Assembly: GCA_018056405.1 (NCBI GenBank)
Contig: JAGPFT010000082.1
Coordinates: forward strand, 1-9,026
Reading direction: 5' to 3'
From: Anaerolineae bacterium
GTDB taxonomy: Bacteria > Chloroflexota > Anaerolineae > Aggregatilineales > Aggregatilineaceae
Length of the DNA: 9,026 nucleotides
A model generated the notes under the pieces. That model saw only the letters and a program-made list of their open reading frames with translations, ran no database searches and was not told the DNA's origin. How positions within the stretch are numbered: the stretch's first letter is position 1; every line of letters starts with the position of its first letter. Of this stretch, positions 6,459 to 9,026 are shown in pieces. Made by a program: the position numbers and the translations under genes.

Positions 6459-8582
6459 ATGGCCGAACACGGGATGGAGTTGGATGTCGCCGGGCGCACC
6501 GACATCGGCCTCAAGCGCAAGCGCAATGAGGATCACCTCGGCTCCCGCATCCCGGAGCCGGGCAGCCCGCAGTACGCCCAGGGAGCGCTCTTCGTCGTCG
6601 CCGACGGCATGGGCGGCATGGGCGGCGGCGATGTCGCCAGCCAGACGGCGGTCGCCGAAATCTTCCAGCGGTACTATGCCGACCCCAGCCTCGATGCACT
6701 CAGCGCACTGCGCCAGGCGCTCGAATACGCCAACACCGCCGTGCGCGCCCAGGCGGAGCGGATCAAGCTGCCGCGCATCGGCTCGACGGCGGCAGGGTTG
6801 GTCCTGCTGCCCGATGGCGAAGCGGTGCTTTTCAATGTGGGCGATAGCCGTGTGTACCGTGTGCGGCGCGGCTTCATCGAGCTACTCAGCCGCGACCAGA
6901 GCGTGCTCCAACACCAGATTGACGCCGGCCTGATTTCCGAAGAAGAGGCGCGCGGCGCGCGCAACGTCAACGTGACCGCCTTCATCGGCCAACCGACGCC
7001 CATCCAGCCGGTCTTCAACCGCGTCCGGGCCGAGCCAGGGGATGTGTTCCTGCTCTGCTCCGACGGGCTGTGGGACCTGGTGGAGCCGCAGGAGATGCTC
7101 TCCATCGTGCAGCGCATGCCCGCCGACGCCGCCGCGCGCAAGCTGATCGAGCTGGCCCGCCAGCGCGGTGGGCCGGACAACATCACCGTGATCATCGTGC
7201 GCCTCGGCCCGCCACCCAAGCAGCGCCGGCGCACCCTGCTCAACGTGGCGGTGCTGGCAGTCCTGGTGATGGTTGCGGCGGCAGCGGCGTTCGTCCTGCT
7301 GGGGGGGCGTGGAACGGGCGACGAGGCGACGCCCACGCCGGGGGCGCGGACGGCGGCGGCGATGGGTGGCGGGCCGGCGCTCACCGCGACCCGCGCGCCA
7401 ACGGACACTGCCGTGCCCAGCGAGCCGCCAACTGTCGCTACGGCTGCCGGTGGGCTGGTCGTGCTGCCCAGCAACACACCGACCATCACGCCCACGCCGA
7501 CCGATACGAGCACGCCTGCGCCAACGTCTACCCCCCTGCCGACGCGCACACCGAGCGCTACCTACACGCCGAGCGCGACTTCCTCGCCTACGGATACGCC
7601 GAGCGCCACGCCAACTTCCATGCCGACGGCCACCCTCACCGCCACGCGCACGCCGACAGCGACGGCCACGCCCGTCACGCCGACGGCCACGCCCACGCCG
7701 CGGCCCTCCGCAACCGGCACGCCGGTCACGCCGACGGCCACGCTTGACCTGACAAAAGTCTCGCCCACGCCCTCGCAGACTCCCACACCATCGGATACGC
7801 CGACGCCCACGCCCAGCCCCACGCCCACGCCGACGCCCTCTCTCGGCCAGGCTGTGCTGTGCATCGCCGCCGAGGAAGCGCCCGATCCGGCGAAGGCGGG
7901 CGTGTACCTGGATGAGGACGCCACGCTCTACACACGCATCGAACCAGCGTCGGGCGAGTTCGTGTTCGTGCCGTCTCCGCTGGACAAAGGCACGCGGGTC
8001 GCGGTCATCAGTGCGAACGAAGTGCCGCTGCCCGACGAGCCGGGGGCGACCCTGCGCGAGGTGCAAGTCTTTGGCGAAAAAGACGACGGCGAGCCTTATC
8101 CCGGCTGGCTTCCCCAGGACGTGCTGGAGCGGGCAATTCCGGTCGCGCCGCATGTGTTCGTGGGCGAGGGCGGCGCGCACCTGTACGTCGAAGTCGGCGG
8201 GTACCGCCGTTATAGAGCGGCGCTCGCCTGGGGTGAGCGCGCCCGGCTGCTGGCCCGGAACCAGGCAGGTAGCTGGTACAAGATCGCCCTGTCAGATGGC
8301 CGCACGGGATGGGTGGAAGCGGATCTTGTCGAAGTGCTCGGACGGCCCGAAGACCTGGAGAACCTGCCCATCGAGCCGCTCCCACCGTCTCCGCCCCCAC
8401 CGCCCACGTTCACGCCCTACGTCGCGCCAACCGAGACACCTCAGCCTGCGGAGGAAGGTCAGTCGCCGCCCGCCCCCCAGCCTACGCAGCCCTCTGTGCC
8501 GCCGTCTGGTGGGGGTGGCGGCGATGGTGGTGATGGAGGCAACATCCCTGGAGAGGGCAGCGACCAGGGGGGCGGCGAATAG
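6459..8582 (+). CDS. Membrane-anchored PP2C-type Ser/Thr phosphatase with exported SH3-like domains
   Basis: A 707-residue protein. The N-terminal PP2C (PPM) domain (about 1-250) removes phosphate from Ser/Thr residues using two or more Mn/Mg ions. Its motifs are intact: RNED (22-25), VADGMGGMGGGD (47-58), GST (108-110), GDSRVYR (128-134), SRDQS (144-148), CSDGLWD (200-206) and GGPDNIT (237-243). Basic PKQRRR precedes one membrane helix (about 260-282). A Thr/Pro/Ser/Ala linker (about 290-460) leads to two SH3-like segments (about 481-557 and 564-627; the second contains GSWYKIALSDGRTGWVEADLVEV), then a Pro-rich and Gly-rich tail. The phosphatase should face the cytosol and the SH3-like part the outside. 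ATG 6459 is preferred to 6453 because AAAGG ends nine bases before it. The layout resembles PrpC/PstP-type phosphatases, which usually lack such an exported region. It probably opposes a Ser/Thr kinase not in this window. Confidence 0.92.
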   Translation: MAEHGMELDVAGRTDIGLKRKRNEDHLGSRIPEPGSPQYAQGALFVVADGMGGMGGGDVASQTAVAEIFQRYYADPSLDALSALRQALEYANTAVRAQAERIKLPRIGSTAAGLVLLPDGEAVLFNVGDSRVYRVRRGFIELLSRDQSVLQHQIDAGLISEEEARGARNVNVTAFIGQPTPIQPVFNRVRAEPGDVFLLCSDGLWDLVEPQEMLSIVQRMPADAAARKLIELARQRGGPDNITVIIVRLGPPPKQRRRTLLNVAVLAVLVMVAAAAAFVLLGGRGTGDEATPTPGARTAAAMGGGPALTATRAPTDTAVPSEPPTVATAAGGLVVLPSNTPTITPTPTDTSTPAPTSTPLPTRTPSATYTPSATSSPTDTPSATPTSMPTATLTATRTPTATATPVTPTATPTPRPSATGTPVTPTATLDLTKVSPTPSQTPTPSDTPTPTPSPTPTPTPSLGQAVLCIAAEEAPDPAKAGVYLDEDATLYTRIEPASGEFVFVPSPLDKGTRVAVISANEVPLPDEPGATLREVQVFGEKDDGEPYPGWLPQDVLERAIPVAPHVFVGEGGAHLYVEVGGYRRYRAALAWGERARLLARNQAGSWYKIALSDGRTGWVEADLVEVLGRPEDLENLPIEPLPPSPPPPPTFTPYVAPTETPQPAEEGQSPPAPQPTQPSVPPSGGGGGDGGDGGNIPGEGSDQGGGE
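7326..7838 (+). repeat. Thr-Pro linker coding repeats in the PP2C gene
   Basis: Degenerate ACG/CCG/CCC codon repeats encode the extracytoplasmic stalk. An exact 19-base copy, gtcacgccgacggccacgc, occurs at 7674-7692 and 7725-7743. The 51-base offset is 17 codons and in frame, so length change by recombination or slippage would preserve the frame. Confidence 0.7.
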
Positions 8583-8627
8583 ACGGTTCAGCCTGTCCAA
8601 CCGTGAGAATGGGGCGAGTCTGTACGC

Positions 8628-8744
8628 GCCTCACCCCCCTCAATCCCCCTCTCTAGCTTGGCTGGAGAGGGGGACTTTGGTCGCCGCACGGGGCGCTTTC
8701 CCCCCTCTCTGGCTCTGCCGGGGAGGGGGCCAGGGGGAGGGGCC
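8628..8744. repeat. Repeat module X, long copy 2
   Basis: Aligns with 6115-6230 end to end, starting gcctcacccccctcaatccc and ending ccagggggaggggcc, with gagagggggacttt inside. It begins 46 bases after the phosphatase stop codon. No gene is seen between 8583 and 8963. Confidence 0.78.
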
Positions 8745-8761
8745 TTCTGCCGAAATACAGA

Positions 8762-8853
8762 CCTCACCCCCGCTCGGCGCTGGCGCGCCTCGCCGCCCCC
8801 TCTCCACGTTGGAGAGGGGGAAAGGCCGAGCGTAGCGAGGCCAGGGGGTGAGG
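8762..8853. repeat. Palindromic repeat module Y, copy 3
   Basis: Outer arms cctcacccccgctcggc and gccgagcg...gggggtgagg enclose a hairpin with arms ccccctctcca and tggagaggggg. The loop reads cgt, the reverse complement of the acg loop at 901-927. The first part is identical to the copy at 864. Confidence 0.8.
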
Positions 8854-8865
8854 TTAACCGGACGC

Positions 8866-8900
8866 CATCTCAATGCTTCTCACGCTGCTGTCTGCCCCTG
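8866..8900. repeat. Repeat tag element, copy 3
   Basis: It begins catctcaatgcttctcacgc and ends tctgcccctg. It follows module Y, matching 746-776 and the inverse of 2521-2557. It stops where the insertion sequence begins. Confidence 0.8.
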
Positions 8901-9026
8901 TGACCTTGCCCCGATTTCTCGGACACAGATAATGTCGTAGACTAGAGAAATCAGGAGAGGAACATGGACAAGCGCTATCGCACGTATACGGATGAGTTCA
9001 AACGGGACGCGCTGGAGTTGTGGCGA
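8901..9026 (+). mobile_element. Left end of an IS3-family insertion sequence (runs off the right edge)
   Basis: Starts TGACCTTGCCCCGATTTCTC followed by GGACACA, which resembles the TG-beginning terminal repeats of many IS3-family elements that contain CCCC-GAT-TT-TC-GGACAC. An orfA-like start follows about 60 bases in. The exact boundary may be 8899 or 8901, because TG occurs twice. The right end is outside the window. Confidence 0.72.
8964..9026 (+). CDS. IS3-family transposase OrfA, first 21 codons
   Basis: The visible peptide begins MDKRYRTYTDEFKRDALELW. The pattern (R/K)-Y-T-x-E-F-K-R-D-A-(V/L)-E-L-W is the usual opening of IS3/IS911-type OrfA helix-turn-helix proteins, which bind the element's terminal repeats. 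A strong ribosome site, AGGAGAGG, ends four bases before the ATG. The rest of OrfA and the frameshifted OrfB catalytic domain are off the edge, so activity cannot be judged. Confidence 0.78.
   Translation, partial: MDKRYRTYTDEFKRDALELWR

Noticed and set aside
7480..7840. Short tandem DNA repeat as an independent element
   Set aside because: The periodicity follows from Thr-Pro codons inside the phosphatase reading frame.
6882..8180. Long minus-strand open frame opposite the PP2C gene
   Set aside because: Its translation is arginine/glycine-rich and mirrors the Thr-Pro codon repeats of the sense strand. It has no motifs.
3127..8582. A Ser/Thr kinase completing the signalling set
   Set aside because: I looked for kinase motifs (glycine loop, HRD, DFG) in the translated frames and found none, so any kinase lies outside the window.

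Overview
The window is GC-rich, densely coding bacterial DNA. It holds two complete genes of a putative membrane phospho-signalling pair, one complete metabolic gene, and partial genes at both edges. The best guess for the source is a member of the Chloroflexota (Anaerolineae-like). That rests on long Thr-Pro linkers in secreted domains, VWA/FHA and PP2C proteins side by side, and intergenic spaces packed with GC-rich palindromic repeats. No ribosomal RNA or other phylogenetic marker is present, so this is inference.

Layout. Positions 1-457 (minus strand) are the N-terminal third of a class I xylose isomerase that runs off the left edge. Positions 458-1040 are a spacer with a modular palindromic repeat. 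Positions 1041-2426 (minus) are argH, argininosuccinate lyase. Positions 2427-3126 are a divergent spacer with hairpins, a 220-bp segment bounded by a 15-bp inverted repeat, and a possible operator/promoter. Positions 3127-5874 (plus) encode a 915-residue membrane protein: signal peptide, VWA domain, three Ig-like repeats on Thr-Pro linkers, one membrane helix, and a cytosolic FHA domain. Positions 5875-6458 are a repeat-filled spacer with two copies of a 75-bp unit. Positions 6459-8582 (plus) encode a PP2C-type phosphatase with a membrane helix, a roughly 170-residue Thr-Pro linker and exported SH3-like domains. Positions 8583-8900 carry another copy of the modular repeat. From about 8901 the left end of an IS3-family insertion sequence begins, with its orfA start at 8964.

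How the genes fit together. The two plus-strand genes are topological mirror images. One places an adhesion-type VWA domain outside and a phosphothreonine-reading FHA domain inside. The other places a Ser/Thr phosphatase inside and SH3-like, possibly wall-binding, domains outside. Together they could form the reader and eraser of a Ser/Thr phosphorylation circuit that responds to the cell surface; no kinase (writer) is in the window. The two minus-strand metabolic genes look unrelated to it. Every intergenic gap contains members of GC-rich repeat families that do not appear in the coding regions. The most complete family has a fixed module order, called here X, link, Y, tag.
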